A stretch of 64,000 nt of DNA from Flavobacterium araucananum (GTDB lineage Bacteria; Bacteroidota; Bacteroidia; Flavobacteriales; Flavobacteriaceae). The stretch lies in assembly GCF_002222055.1 (NCBI RefSeq), contig NZ_MUGS01000015.1, positions 1 to 64,000 of the forward strand, read 5' to 3'. Both the position numbers and the translations under genes were made by a program. Below, in pieces: positions 46,281 to 55,462 of the stretch (the first letter of the stretch is position 1; each line of letters starts with the position of its first letter). The notes under the pieces were generated by a model. It was not told the origin of the DNA. It saw only the letters and a list, made by a program, of their open reading frames with translations, and searched no databases.

Positions 46281-47045
46281 CTACTTAAAAATCATGATTA
46301 ATCGTTCGCTTTCGGTTTTATGAAATTTTTTGAGCTTATAATCTCCAAAAATATCCAGAAGAAAAATTCCGGCTTCGGCCATTAATTCTTCAAAGTCTTT
46401 TAGCGTTAGGGCTTTTACTTTTTCGGTAAAGTGATAATTTCGTCCCTGATCTTCAAAATCTATTTCCTTAAAAATATGTCCGTCCTGAACATATCTTTTA
46501 ATTTTAAAATCGATTCCGTCAACGGTTTTCACTTCTTCAGGAACTAAGGTTTCGATTACATTGGCCACGTTCATAAAATCAATAACGGCAAAACCATATT
46601 CAGACAGGCTTTCCTTAATTGCTTTTAAGGTAGTTAGGTTATCATCGTCGTTTTCGAAATAGCCAAAACTGGTAAACAAATTAAATATAGCATCAAACTT
46701 TTCTTCAAAAGGTTCACGCATATCGTGCACTTTAAAATGCAGGGTTTCGTTACTGTTTTTGCTCGCTTCGGCAATACTGTTTTCAGATAAATCTGCTCCT
46801 AAAACATTAAAACCTAATTGATTTAGATAAATGGAGTGACGTCCTTTACCGCATGCTAAATCAAGAACTTTAGCTTTTTCGGGCAGGTTGAGATAATGCG
46901 TTAGGTTATCCATAAAAATCTGCGCTTCGCGATAGTTTCGATCTTTATAAAGGATGTGATAATATGGAGTATCAAACCATGAAGTAAACCAATTTTCGGT
47001 GTTACGGTCCTGATTTGGTGTTGATGAGTTTGGTGCTTCAGACAT
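46281..47045 (-). CDS. Class I SAM-dependent methyltransferase
   Basis: 254 residues. Motif I is KVLDLACGKGRHSIYLNQLGFNVLGADLSENS, followed by FDAIFNLFTSFGYFENDDDN. The Rossmann-fold core spans about 60-180. The C-terminal part (DFKIKRYVQDGHIFKEIDFEDQGR) resembles small-molecule methyltransferases of the SAM-domain 25 type. The substrate is unknown. It starts 133 bp from the divergent RlmL-like gene. Confidence 0.8.
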   Translation of the reverse strand: MSEAPNSSTPNQDRNTENWFTSWFDTPYYHILYKDRNYREAQIFMDNLTHYLNLPEKAKVLDLACGKGRHSIYLNQLGFNVLGADLSENSIAEASKNSNETLHFKVHDMREPFEEKFDAIFNLFTSFGYFENDDDNLTTLKAIKESLSEYGFAVIDFMNVANVIETLVPEEVKTVDGIDFKIKRYVQDGHIFKEIDFEDQGRNYHFTEKVKALTLKDFEELMAEAGIFLLDIFGDYKLKKFHKTESERLIMIFK

Positions 47046-47075
47046 TTATTCTATTTCAATTAATTCAAAGTACCG

Positions 47076-47094
47076 CAAATTTAGTGTATTTTTG
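47076..47094. promoter_or_regulatory. Divergent -7 elements between methyltransferase genes
   Basis: CAAATTTA at 47076-47083 is TAAATTTG on the minus strand (for the gene ending at 46281). TATTTTTG at 47087-47094 is on the plus strand (for the RlmL-like gene). Both fit TAnnTTTG. Paired -33 boxes were not convincing. Confidence 0.4.
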
Positions 47095-47177
47095 CCGAAA
47101 AATAACTATTTCGTGACGATACCTGAATAATCAGATATGGGTTTACGATCGGAGTTTTTTTTAATACAAAAATAAAG

Positions 47178-48341
47178 ATGGAAGAAAATTTTAGAATGAT
47201 TGCCAAATGTTTTTTTGGTTTTGAAGAAATATTAGAGAAGGAATTACGTGATCTTGGTGCTCAGGATGTCGAAAAAGGGGTGCGAATGGTAAGCTTTAAA
47301 GGCGATAAAGGTTTTATGTATAAAGCTAATTTATCGTTGCGTACCGCCCTTAAGGTTTTAAAACCTATTTACTCTTTTAGAGCCAATAATGAGCAGGCAT
47401 TATATAAAGGTATTTCTGGTGTAAACTGGTCAAAATTATTGAATGCCAATCAAACTTTTGTGATTGATGCAACCGTGCATTCGACTTATTTTAACCACTC
47501 TGAGTTTGTTTCGCAAAAATGTAAAGATGCAATTGTAGATCAGTTTAGAGAAAGAACAGGACAACGACCAAGTATCGATAAAGCATTTCCGGATTTACGA
47601 ATCAATGTGCATATCGATAAAGATCAGGTTTCGGTTGCATTAGATACTTCCGGGAATTCATTGCACCAACGTGGTTACAGAACGGCAACTAATATTGCAC
47701 CAATCAACGAAGTTCTGGCAGCAGGAATTTTATTATTGTCCGGTTGGGAAGGACAAAGTCATTTTCTGGACCCAATGTGTGGTTCCGGAACTTTTCTGGC
47801 AGAAGCAGCTATGATCGCTTGCAATATTCCGGCAAATATTAACCGCAAAGAATTTGCTTTCGAAAAATGGAAAGACTGGGATAATGATTTGTTTGAGCAA
47901 ATTGTAAACAGTCTGATGAAAAAAACAAAAGAATTTCATTATACGATTAAAGGTTTTGATAAAGCGCCAAGCGCTGTAAACAAAGCCAAAGACAATGTCA
48001 AAAATGCCAATTTAGAAGATTACATCACCATTCAGGAAGAGAACTTTTTTGATACAGAAAAAGCTGTTGAAGGAAAGTTGCACATGGTTTTTAACCCTCC
48101 TTATGATGAGCGTTTAGATATTCACATGGAAGAGTTTTACAAGAATATTGGAGATACTTTAAAGAAAAGCTATCCGGGAACAAATGCCTGGTTTATTACA
48201 GCAAATCTTGAAGCACTAAAATTCGTAGGACTAAAACCATCTCGCAAAATCAAACTTTTTAACGCAAGCCTTGAAGCACGTTTGGTAAAATACGAAATGT
48301 ACGAGGGAAGTAAGAGAACGAAGTTTCAGGTTAATGAATAA
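47178..48341 (+). CDS. THUMP-domain 23S rRNA methyltransferase (RlmL/Trm11-type)
   Basis: 387 residues. A THUMP RNA-binding region covers about 1-170 (MIAKCFFGFEEILEKELRDLGAQ at the start). The methyltransferase core has FLDPMCGSGTFLAEAAMIACNIPANI as motif I and MVFNPPYDERLD as the catalytic NPPY motif for N2-guanine methylation. It corresponds to the RlmL/YcbY N-terminal half; the RlmK half found in enterobacteria is absent, as usual outside that group. Confidence 0.88.
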   Translation: MEENFRMIAKCFFGFEEILEKELRDLGAQDVEKGVRMVSFKGDKGFMYKANLSLRTALKVLKPIYSFRANNEQALYKGISGVNWSKLLNANQTFVIDATVHSTYFNHSEFVSQKCKDAIVDQFRERTGQRPSIDKAFPDLRINVHIDKDQVSVALDTSGNSLHQRGYRTATNIAPINEVLAAGILLLSGWEGQSHFLDPMCGSGTFLAEAAMIACNIPANINRKEFAFEKWKDWDNDLFEQIVNSLMKKTKEFHYTIKGFDKAPSAVNKAKDNVKNANLEDYITIQEENFFDTEKAVEGKLHMVFNPPYDERLDIHMEEFYKNIGDTLKKSYPGTNAWFITANLEALKFVGLKPSRKIKLFNASLEARLVKYEMYEGSKRTKFQVNE

Positions 48342-48356
48342 CTAGGTGCAAAGGAG

Positions 48357-48495
48357 CAAAGGTTCAAAGGAACAAAGGGAAATACTTTGTCATTTTGATT
48401 CTGAATAAAAATGATAAATCTACAGATTAACGAATAATAAAAGAGTAAGAGGTTCAAAAGAGCAAAGCGAAAAACTTTGTTCCTTTGAACCTTTG
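48357..48495. repeat. Perfect 21-bp inverted repeat of the GGTTCAAAGG family
   Basis: Arms 48357-48377 (beginning CAAAGGTTCAAAGGAAC) and 48475-48495 are exact reverse complements 97 bp apart. A partial direct copy (GGTTCAAAAGAGCAAAG) lies between them and AACTCTGAACC follows. Similar units are seen at 53499-53590 and 59668-59687, so this is an intergenic repeat family of the genome rather than a local terminator. Confidence 0.65.
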
Positions 48496-48521
48496 TAACT
48501 CTGAACCTTAAAAAAGAAAAA

Positions 48522-48758
48522 ATGTCAAAATTACAAGTAAGAGCTTTTTTATACCAATTAGGATGTTTTGCGATTCTATTTATTGCAGGCAGGTATTTGG
48601 TAGCGATGTATACAGGATTAACTGGATTTTGGATTCCGATGACCGCTTTTATTGTCGCCACTTTGATTTCGCCTAAATTTCAGGCTGTAAAAACCAAAGA
48701 CGGTGAAAAGTTGTTCATGAAATGGATTTTTATAAAAGGAATTAGAGAAATAGGATAA
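48522..48758 (+). CDS. Small two-helix membrane protein
   Basis: 78 residues with two hydrophobic segments (ALYQLGCFAILFIAGRYLVAM-like part near 7-28, and FWIPMTAFIVATLISPKF near 34-52) and a basic tail (GEKLFMKWIFIKGIREIG). The function is unknown; small proteins of this form are common in Flavobacteriaceae. It starts 14 bp before the racemase gene and may be cotranscribed with it. Confidence 0.6.
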   Translation: MSKLQVRAFLYQLGCFAILFIAGRYLVAMYTGLTGFWIPMTAFIVATLISPKFQAVKTKDGEKLFMKWIFIKGIREIG

Positions 48759-48772
48759 TTAATTTAGTTTTT

Positions 48773-49465
48773 ATGAAGATAATTGGACTTATAGGCGGAA
48801 TTAGCTGGGTTTCTACGGCTGATTATTATAAACTTATAAATGAGGGTATCAATGACAAATTGGGAGATCTTAATTTCTCAGAATGTTTGTTGTACTCTTT
48901 TAATTATGCTGATATAAAGAAGAATAACGAAGCCAACGATTGGGATTCTACTTTTAAGATGCTCTTAAAAGGGTGTCAGTTTCTTAAACAAGGCGGAGCA
49001 ACAGCTATTGTTTTGTGTGCAAATACAATGCATGTTATTGCGGATAAACTCGAAGCAGCGATAGATTTACCAATTATTCATATTGCGACTGTAACAGCGA
49101 TCGAAATTGAGAAACAAGGCTTAAAAAAGGTTGGCTTGTTGGGTACTAAATTTACAATGGAACTGGATTTTTTTAAAGATAAATTGAAGAATCTGGGTAT
49201 CGAAGCTATAATTCCGGCAAACGAGGCGGATAAAGATTTTATTCATACCACGATTTTCGAGGAGTTAGGGAAAGGCCTTGTTACAACTGCAACTAAAAAA
49301 AGGTATTTAGAAATTGCAAATCAATTGATAAAAGAAGGAGCCGAAGGTATTATTTTAGGTTGTACCGAAATTCCGATGGTTATAAAACCGGAAGATCTTT
49401 CTGTTCCTGTTTTTGATACTGCTTTGATTCATTCGAATGCAACAGTTCAATTTCAATTGTCTTAA
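48773..49465 (+). CDS. Aspartate/glutamate racemase family protein
   Basis: 230 residues. The two catalytic cysteines of the PLP-independent racemase fold are visible in AIVLCANTMHVIADKLE and in EGIILGCTEIPMVIKPED. GLIGGISWVSTADYYKLINEG at the N-terminus is the family signature. It interconverts L- and D-aspartate or a related amino acid; the substrate is not fixed by sequence. A terminator follows. Confidence 0.88.
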   Translation: MKIIGLIGGISWVSTADYYKLINEGINDKLGDLNFSECLLYSFNYADIKKNNEANDWDSTFKMLLKGCQFLKQGGATAIVLCANTMHVIADKLEAAIDLPIIHIATVTAIEIEKQGLKKVGLLGTKFTMELDFFKDKLKNLGIEAIIPANEADKDFIHTTIFEELGKGLVTTATKKRYLEIANQLIKEGAEGIILGCTEIPMVIKPEDLSVPVFDTALIHSNATVQFQLS

Positions 49466-49481
49466 AAAATATACATAAAGT

Positions 49482-49520
49482 AAAAAGCCACGAATTATAA
49501 GATTTAATTCGTGGCTTTTT
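49482..49520 (+). terminator. Terminator after racemase gene
   Basis: 16-bp stem (AAAAAGCCACGAATTA / TAATTCGTGGCTTTTT) with a 7-base loop and T-rich downstream end. It also faces the convergent DUF6048 gene and can act in both directions. Confidence 0.85.
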
Positions 49521-49535
49521 TTATTTTAAGAAGAA

Positions 49536-50354
49536 CTATTTTTTAGGAGTTCCTTTTGTTTTTGTGATTTCAGGAATAATTGTTTTTTTCTTGTAAAGCG
49601 GTATAAAGTAAGAAACCGTATAATTAAAACCTACGCCAAAACTTCCGTCATAAGTTCTGTTAAAGCCCGGAATGTACAAGTTGTCAAAACCCGATGGTTT
49701 TGTATTAGATACCAAGAGTTTTAGCTGAACGCCAAATCCTACAAAGACATTATTAAAAACTTTTGCTTTTAGCCCCATTGCCACTTCAAGCCAGCCTGCT
49801 GTAAGGCCACTATATTTTTGGCCATCGACAATAGCAGGTTGTTCACCCCAGTACGGGTTTGCATTGTAGATTTTATAACTGTTCAATTGCTGACTAAAAG
49901 TACTAAAACCGCCTCGTAAACCTATTGAAATAACGTTTTCCATGTCAAGCCAGTTTTGATAAGTATTATAGTCAAAACCCGCTTTGATATACGTTCCGGT
50001 TGCTGTAGAGTTTAGTCTGTCATCATCAGTAGTTTTATCTTCAAAACCAAGTTCAGCCGCAAAATAGTATTTTTTGGTTAAACGAAAATCACCTACTATT
50101 TCAATTCCTTTATAGTTTTTGTCATAAAAACCGCGGGTAAGTTTGTATAAATCTACTCCCACACGAAGCCCGTAGCGATCTGTTTTGATGCTGTCTTTTT
50201 TTACTTCCTGAAGCGCTGGTTTTGCAGTTTCAGTTTTTGGTTTTGCCTTAGCCGTTTCTTTTGTTACTGTTTTTGTTGCCGTTTCCTGAGACTGACCCAA
50301 AAACATTGAAAACAATAAGCAAATACTAAAAATATACTTCAATGTGTGTTTCAT
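49536..50354 (-). CDS. DUF6048-family outer-membrane-like beta-barrel protein
   Basis: 272 residues from the ATG at 50354 (MKHTLKYIFSICLLFSMFLGQSQ); an in-frame ATG at 50366 would add four residues. A signal peptide is followed by a Lys/Thr/Glu-rich linker and repeating amphipathic strands (YGLRVGVDLYKLTRGF, KKYYFAAELGFED, GFGVQLKLLVSN, FGVGFNYTVSYFIPLYKKK). This fits a small outer-membrane beta barrel. The order rlmD - DUF6452 - DUF6048 is one I recall from flavobacteria. It overlaps the DUF6452 gene by 29 bp. Confidence 0.75.
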   Translation of the reverse strand: MKHTLKYIFSICLLFSMFLGQSQETATKTVTKETAKAKPKTETAKPALQEVKKDSIKTDRYGLRVGVDLYKLTRGFYDKNYKGIEIVGDFRLTKKYYFAAELGFEDKTTDDDRLNSTATGTYIKAGFDYNTYQNWLDMENVISIGLRGGFSTFSQQLNSYKIYNANPYWGEQPAIVDGQKYSGLTAGWLEVAMGLKAKVFNNVFVGFGVQLKLLVSNTKPSGFDNLYIPGFNRTYDGSFGVGFNYTVSYFIPLYKKKTIIPEITKTKGTPKK

Positions 50355-50862
50355 TTTCCGATTCAACGTTAAGAGTTTTTACAAAAATTTGTTGCATCCA
50401 TAAGCCATCACCAGCCGGATCTGTCTGTTCAAAAGGTTTTGCGGCATCGAGCAAAAAAGTAGTTTTAAAACCACATGCTCTGGATACATATACATTTTGA
50501 TGTGTATAATTAAATTTTATAATGTCTGTATTTCTGGCAGCAGCATTTGTACTTAACGAGTTGTACACAAATTTGTAGGTTGTCGTAAGCGCATCTGTTT
50601 TTAGCGGTATAGAAATGGTGTTTCCGTTTGCCACATATTTTGTAGTGTCAGCAACACTTTTATTGAAAATAATTCCGGTTGTTTGCCCTTCTCCAATTAC
50701 CATCAAATTGTTTACATTTTTGGTTTTTGTTGGCTCCTTAATCTCATAAAACGAAATTACAAGTCGGGGAGTAGTAGGAGTATTTGCATCACAAATATCA
50801 TCTTTTTCACAACTGGACAAACCAAAAGTAAATACTAATAAAAGAGAGATTATTTTTTTCAT
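50326..50862 (-). CDS. DUF6452-family lipoprotein
   Basis: 178 residues. Lipoprotein signal KKIISLLLVFTFGLSSC with Cys18, then a beta-sandwich-like domain (PRLVISFYEIKEPTKTKNVNNLMV, TYKFVYNSLS). The C-terminus overlaps the start of the barrel gene, so the two are translationally coupled and may form one envelope complex. The function is unknown. Its start lies 10 bp after the RlmD stop. Confidence 0.75.
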   Translation of the reverse strand: MKKIISLLLVFTFGLSSCEKDDICDANTPTTPRLVISFYEIKEPTKTKNVNNLMVIGEGQTTGIIFNKSVADTTKYVANGNTISIPLKTDALTTTYKFVYNSLSTNAAARNTDIIKFNYTHQNVYVSRACGFKTTFLLDAAKPFEQTDPAGDGLWMQQIFVKTLNVESENETHIEVYF

Positions 50863-50872
50863 TTAAAATTTA

Positions 50873-52285
50873 TTATCGAAGTTCTAAAAGTACAACATTT
50901 TCGACATGATGTGTTTGCGGAAACATATCAACCGGTCTAACGCGGGTTACCTTGTATTTCTCGTCCATTAAAGCTAAATCACGTGCTTGTGTTGCAGAAT
51001 TACAACTTACATAAACTACTTTTTTAGGCGCAATTTTCAAGATTTGATCAATAACTGCAGCATGCATTCCGTCTCTTGGCGGATCTGTAATAATAACATC
51101 CGGTTTGCCGTGTTGCGCAATGAAGCTTTCGTTAAATACGACTTTCATGTCCCCTACAAAAAACTCACAATTCGTTATATTATTGCGTTCTGCATTTGCT
51201 TTAGCATCTAAAATGGCTTCGGGAACACTTTCTACGCCAATTACTTTTTTTGCTTTTTTAGAAACAAATTGTGCAATCGTTCCGGTTCCGGTATATAAAT
51301 CATAAACAGTTTCGTCGCCCGAAAGTCCGGCAAAATCGCGTGTTATTTTGTATAACTCATAAGCCTGATCAGAGTTGGTTTGGTAAAAAGATTTAGCATT
51401 GATACTAAATTTCAAACCTTCCATTTCTTCCAGAATATAATCCCTGCCTTTATATAACTTAATATTCTGGTCGTAGATAGTATCGTTTTGTTTTGAGTTT
51501 ACGACATATTGTAATGACGTAATCTGAGGAAATTTCTCGTAAAGATGATCTAAAATAAGTTCACGATTTTTCTTGTCATTTTCGTAGAACTGAATCAAAA
51601 CCATGATCTCTCCGGTTGAAGCCGTACGAATCATAAAGGTTCTCAATAAACCGGATTGTTCTCTTGGATTAAAGAATGCTAAATTATGTTCGTTGGCAAA
51701 ATCTCTAATTTCGTTTCTAATCGCGTTCGACGGATCTTCCTGCAAATAACATTTGCTGATATCAAGGATTTTATCCCACATTTTTGGGATATGAAATCCT
51801 AAGGCATTTCTATTTCCTAAATCCTCGGTACTTTCAATTTCTTTTTCGGTTAACCAACGGCTGTTAGAAAACGAAAATTCCATTTTATTTCTGTAGAAAA
51901 ACTGTTTTTCAGAACCCAAAATAGTTTCGAATTCCGGAAGTTCAACCTTTCCAATACGTTGCAAATGATTTTTTACCTCGTTTTGTTTGTAATACAGTTG
52001 TTGGCTGTATTTCATATTTTGCCATTTGCAACCACCACAAACACCAAAATGATCACAAATAGGTTCAATGCGATGTTCTGATAATTCGTGAAATTTTACG
52101 GCTTTACCTTCATAATAGGCTTTTCTTTTTTTGAAAGTCTGCACGTCAACTACATCACCCGGAACCACGTTCGGGATAAAGATTACTTTTCCGTCAGGAG
52201 CCTTAGCCACTGATACTCCTTTTGCTCCGGCATCCAGAACCTGAATTTGATGAAAGACAACTTTGTCTGTATTTTTTCTTCCCAT
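50873..52285 (-). CDS. rlmD: 23S rRNA (uracil-C5)-methyltransferase RlmD-like
   Basis: 470 residues from the ATG at 52285 (MGRKNTDKVV); an upstream ATG at 52318 adds an atypical hydrophobic stretch. A TRAM domain is at the N-terminus (GVSVAKAPDGKVIFIPNVVPGD). The Fe-S cysteine cluster is CDHFGVCGGCKWQNMKYS. The SAM core has VYDLYTGTGTIAQFVS, DPPRDGMHAA and the catalytic cysteine in VYVSCNSATQARDLAL. It methylates uracil in 23S rRNA, position 1939 in the E. coli enzyme; whether the same site is used here is not shown. Confidence 0.88.
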   Translation of the reverse strand: MGRKNTDKVVFHQIQVLDAGAKGVSVAKAPDGKVIFIPNVVPGDVVDVQTFKKRKAYYEGKAVKFHELSEHRIEPICDHFGVCGGCKWQNMKYSQQLYYKQNEVKNHLQRIGKVELPEFETILGSEKQFFYRNKMEFSFSNSRWLTEKEIESTEDLGNRNALGFHIPKMWDKILDISKCYLQEDPSNAIRNEIRDFANEHNLAFFNPREQSGLLRTFMIRTASTGEIMVLIQFYENDKKNRELILDHLYEKFPQITSLQYVVNSKQNDTIYDQNIKLYKGRDYILEEMEGLKFSINAKSFYQTNSDQAYELYKITRDFAGLSGDETVYDLYTGTGTIAQFVSKKAKKVIGVESVPEAILDAKANAERNNITNCEFFVGDMKVVFNESFIAQHGKPDVIITDPPRDGMHAAVIDQILKIAPKKVVYVSCNSATQARDLALMDEKYKVTRVRPVDMFPQTHHVENVVLLELR

Positions 52286-52380
52286 AGCGCAAAAATAAGG
52301 GTTTGTAAACTTTTTCAAATTTAATTTTTAAAATATTTTATCAAATTGCCTAATTTATTATTTTAATTGAGTTTAAAAGT

Positions 52381-52388
52381 TAACTTTG
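52381..52388 (+). promoter_or_regulatory. Putative -7 element upstream of histidine kinase gene
   Basis: TAACTTTG matches TAnnTTTG exactly, 56 bp before the kinase start. No clean -33 box was found at the usual spacing. Confidence 0.35.
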
Positions 52389-52443
52389 TTTTTAGCAATT
52401 AGCCCAAATCTGCTATTTTTAATCTATAGATTGTTATATTTTT

Positions 52444-53493
52444 ATGAAGTTGTATCATAATCTTTCACAAATTAGCTTTTTGAAAAAAAGTTATGCCTTC
52501 AAATTTTTATTTGTCGCATTTATAGGAATACACATTCCGTTGATCGGGATTTTGTTTTTTGTCCTTTATTACAATCACAGTGTTTCGCCTACTTCGATTT
52601 TGATTTTTTCCTTAATAATGACTTTGCTGGCCACTTTAGTAACTCTTTTGGTTCTGAATCAGTTGATAAAACCAATCTCAATTGCTTCAAAATCACTGGA
52701 TGATTATAGAAATAATAGAAAATTATCTATTTTACCAACAGAGTATACAGATGAAGCAGGATTGTTATTGTGCAACATTCAGGAATCGATTTATGAAGCC
52801 GAAAGTTTTATAAACGAAAAACAAGACTTGATCTATATGCTTTCGCATGATTTAAAAAATTTTGCAGGAAATCCGCAAGGTCTGGCAAAACTTATTATTC
52901 ACGAAAACCCTTCAGAATCTATTCGTCAATTGGCTGAGTTAATATGCGAATCGACAAATTTGCAATTTAGATACATCGAAAATTTTATTAAATTATTGCA
53001 GGAACAGGATCGCGTTGTAAAAGGCAATCAGGAAATAAGAACTATTTTGCTTCCCGGCATTTTACCTTTTATTAACGAACAGGTAGAGCAACGCCTGATT
53101 GATAAAAATATAAAATTAAGTCTGAGTTTAGAACTCGAAGAAGCTAAGCTTAGAATTGATGAAGGTTTGCTTATTCAGGTATTGGTAAACTTAGTTAGTA
53201 ATGCGATCAAATTCTCTTATTTTGACAGCGAGGTCAAAGTGAGAATTTATAACGAAGACTCAAAACTTATAATTACGGTTGCGGACAGAGGAATAGGTTT
53301 TGATAAAAATCAGATTGATGAATTGTTTAAGAAATTCACCAAAATGAGCCGATTAGGAACTGCAAATGAATCTTCGACAGGAATTGGATTGTATCTGTGC
53401 AAAAAAATTATCGAAAAAAACAAAGGAAGTTTAATCGCAACAAGCGAAGGAAAAAATAAAGGTGCTGAGTTTAGAATTGAATTTGATGTTTAA
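52444..53493 (+). CDS. Membrane sensor histidine kinase
   Basis: 349 residues. Two transmembrane helices near 20-42 (FLFVAFIGIHIPLIGILFFVLYY) and 50-73, with almost no periplasmic loop, suggest a sensor of membrane or internal state. A short HAMP-like linker leads to the dimerisation helix with the phospho-acceptor His135 in YMLSHDLKNF. HATPase boxes follow: N in VLVNLVSNAIKFSY, G1 in DRGIGFD, G2 in STGIGLYLCKKIIEKN. No response regulator is encoded next to it, so it is an orphan kinase. Confidence 0.88.
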   Translation: MKLYHNLSQISFLKKSYAFKFLFVAFIGIHIPLIGILFFVLYYNHSVSPTSILIFSLIMTLLATLVTLLVLNQLIKPISIASKSLDDYRNNRKLSILPTEYTDEAGLLLCNIQESIYEAESFINEKQDLIYMLSHDLKNFAGNPQGLAKLIIHENPSESIRQLAELICESTNLQFRYIENFIKLLQEQDRVVKGNQEIRTILLPGILPFINEQVEQRLIDKNIKLSLSLELEEAKLRIDEGLLIQVLVNLVSNAIKFSYFDSEVKVRIYNEDSKLIITVADRGIGFDKNQIDELFKKFTKMSRLGTANESSTGIGLYLCKKIIEKNKGSLIATSEGKNKGAEFRIEFDV

Positions 53494-53498
53494 AAAAC

Positions 53499-53590
53499 AG
53501 GTTCAAAGCTGCAAAGTGCCAAAGGTTCAAAGTTTTTTTTAAGATTTCAAAGTTTTACCTTTGCTGCTTTTTAACTCTGAACCTTTGTCT
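53499..53590. repeat. Intergenic GGTTCAAAG-type repeats
   Basis: AGGTTCAAAGCTGCAAAG and CAAAGGTTCAAAG at the left and TAACTCTGAACCTTTGTC at the right form imperfect inverted copies, matching elements at 48357-48510. They lie between the kinase and the convergent cysM gene and could act as a bidirectional terminator. Confidence 0.5.
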
Positions 53591-53596
53591 TTTTTT

Positions 53597-54484
53597 TTAA
53601 TCAAATAAATCCGAAGATAAATAACGATCGCCACGATCGCAAATAACCGCTACGATCACGCCGGATTCTAATTGTTCGGCAATTTTTAGGGCAACGGCAA
53701 CAGAACCTCCGCTGCTCATTCCTGCAAAAACACCTTCTTCAAGCGCCAGACGTTTTGTCATTTTTTTGGCTTCTTCTTCGCTAACGTCAACAACAGCATC
53801 GACTTTTGAAGCATCAAAAATTTTAGGCAAATACTCTTGTGGCCATTTTCGAATTCCCGGAATTTGAGATCCGTCACTTGGTTGTGCACCTACGATTTGA
53901 ATTGCAGGATTTTTTTCTTTCAGATAAGTCGAAGTACCAATGATTGTTCCCGTTGTTCCCATTGCTGATACAAAGTGGGTTACAGTTCCGTCAGTATCAT
54001 TCCAGATTTCAGGACCAGTTGTTTTGTAGTGCGCTTTCCAGTTGTCATCATTCGCAAATTGATTTAGCATGATATAACCGCCTTCTGCAACTTTTTTGTC
54101 GGCATAGTCCCTCGAACCAATAATTCCTTCGCTGGCAGGCGTTAAAATAACTGTAGCACCATAAGCACGCATCGTTTGTGTTCTTTCTTTTGTAGAATCT
54201 TCCGGCAAAATCAATTCGATCTCTATCTGAAACAATTGTGCAATCATTGCCAGCGCAATTCCGGTATTACCACTTGTAGCTTCAATAAGTTTATCTCCTT
54301 TTTTAATATCGCCTCTTTCCAGCGCAGCAGCAATCATGTTGTAAGCCGCTCTGTCTTTTACGCTTCCGCCCGGATTATTTCCTTCAAGTTTAAGTAAAAG
54401 TTTTACATTTTTATTTTTAACCAAATTGACAGTTTCCATCAATGGAGTATTTCCAATTAGGTTTAGCAATTTTTGTGTATTCAT
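53597..54484 (-). CDS. cysM: O-acetylserine sulfhydrylase (cysteine synthase)
   Basis: 295 residues, PLP-dependent fold type II. The PLP lysine is in NPGGSVKDRAAYNMI, the substrate loop is EATSGNTGIALAMI, and the phosphate-binding glycine loop is AMGTTGTIIG. GVFAGMSSGGSV lies near the end. It makes cysteine from O-acetylserine and sulfide. The gene overlaps serine O-acetyltransferase by 4 bp, giving the two steps of cysteine synthesis in one transcript. CysK and CysM forms cannot be separated with certainty; the CysM name follows closest length and motifs. Confidence 0.9.
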   Translation of the reverse strand: MNTQKLLNLIGNTPLMETVNLVKNKNVKLLLKLEGNNPGGSVKDRAAYNMIAAALERGDIKKGDKLIEATSGNTGIALAMIAQLFQIEIELILPEDSTKERTQTMRAYGATVILTPASEGIIGSRDYADKKVAEGGYIMLNQFANDDNWKAHYKTTGPEIWNDTDGTVTHFVSAMGTTGTIIGTSTYLKEKNPAIQIVGAQPSDGSQIPGIRKWPQEYLPKIFDASKVDAVVDVSEEEAKKMTKRLALEEGVFAGMSSGGSVAVALKIAEQLESGVIVAVICDRGDRYLSSDLFD

Positions 54485-55272
54485 TTTTTTTCTTTTATTT
54501 TAACTTCAGTTGTTGTAGTGTTGGTTACGATAGAATCTTCGGGAATTGATTTGGTCACCCAGGCATTTCCCCCAACAATACTATTTTTGCCAATAACGGT
54601 TTCTCCTCCCAAAATAGTAGCATTTGCATAAATGCATACATTCGCTTCTACCGTTGGATGTCTTTTGGCATTTTTCATTTCCTTACTCACACTCAATGCG
54701 CCCAAAGTAACACCCTGATAAATTTTTACCTGTTTTTTAATCACCGTTGTTTCGCCAATTACGATTCCGGTAGCATGATCAATAAAAAATGGAGAGGCAA
54801 TATCAGCACCTGCATGAATATCTGTTCCCGTAATTCGATGTGCATATTCGCTCATTAATCTCGAAAACAACAATAAATCCAGATGATATAACTCGTGGCT
54901 TAGTCTGTAGATGGCAATGGCATAAAAACCCGGATACCCTAGATAAACTTCATCGATACTATTGGATGCCGGATCATTTTCTAAAATATACTCCGCATCC
55001 TGATTCAGTTTTTCTAAAACCCCCGGTAATTTTTCCAGAAAGCGATCCCAAATCGATTCGCATAAGTCTTGTGGTTTTTTGCAGGCTAAAACAGCGATCT
55101 CTTTAAACCTGATTTCGAGCTCGTCGATACTTTCATCTAAGGCTGCATTTGAATCAAAAAGAGTATAAAAAAGCTTTTCGGTAAAATCTTCCGTTTTGGT
55201 TTTGATCCCGTAATTTATATTTGAATGGCTTTTGAGAGCCTTTATATTTTGTATGATATTGTCTTTCGTCAC
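54481..55272 (-). CDS. cysE: Serine O-acetyltransferase
   Basis: 263 residues. A helical N-terminal part precedes a left-handed beta-helix of hexapeptide repeats (GVTLGALSVSKEMKNAKRHP, TVEANVCIYANATILGGETV, IGKNSIVGGNAWV). It also has the His of DIHAGADIASPFFIDHATGIVIG typical of serine acetyltransferase. It makes O-acetylserine from serine and acetyl-CoA for the overlapping cysteine synthase gene. It is sometimes named epsC or srpH in Bacteroidota. Confidence 0.9.
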   Translation of the reverse strand: MTKDNIIQNIKALKSHSNINYGIKTKTEDFTEKLFYTLFDSNAALDESIDELEIRFKEIAVLACKKPQDLCESIWDRFLEKLPGVLEKLNQDAEYILENDPASNSIDEVYLGYPGFYAIAIYRLSHELYHLDLLLFSRLMSEYAHRITGTDIHAGADIASPFFIDHATGIVIGETTVIKKQVKIYQGVTLGALSVSKEMKNAKRHPTVEANVCIYANATILGGETVIGKNSIVGGNAWVTKSIPEDSIVTNTTTTEVKIKEKK

Positions 55273-55462
55273 AATTGCAAAATTGAGTGGTGATTTTAAA
55301 ACGTTAAAAGTAATGCGTTTTTTGTAAATAAGGGCACGAATTATCTAAAGAAATTTTGTTTTGAGAATTGTATTTGTGATAAATAAAAGAAATATAAAAG
55401 CTCATTTTTTATAAGATTCTTAAGAAGTTAAATGCGTAATTTAGCCCGTAAAATTTATAAAA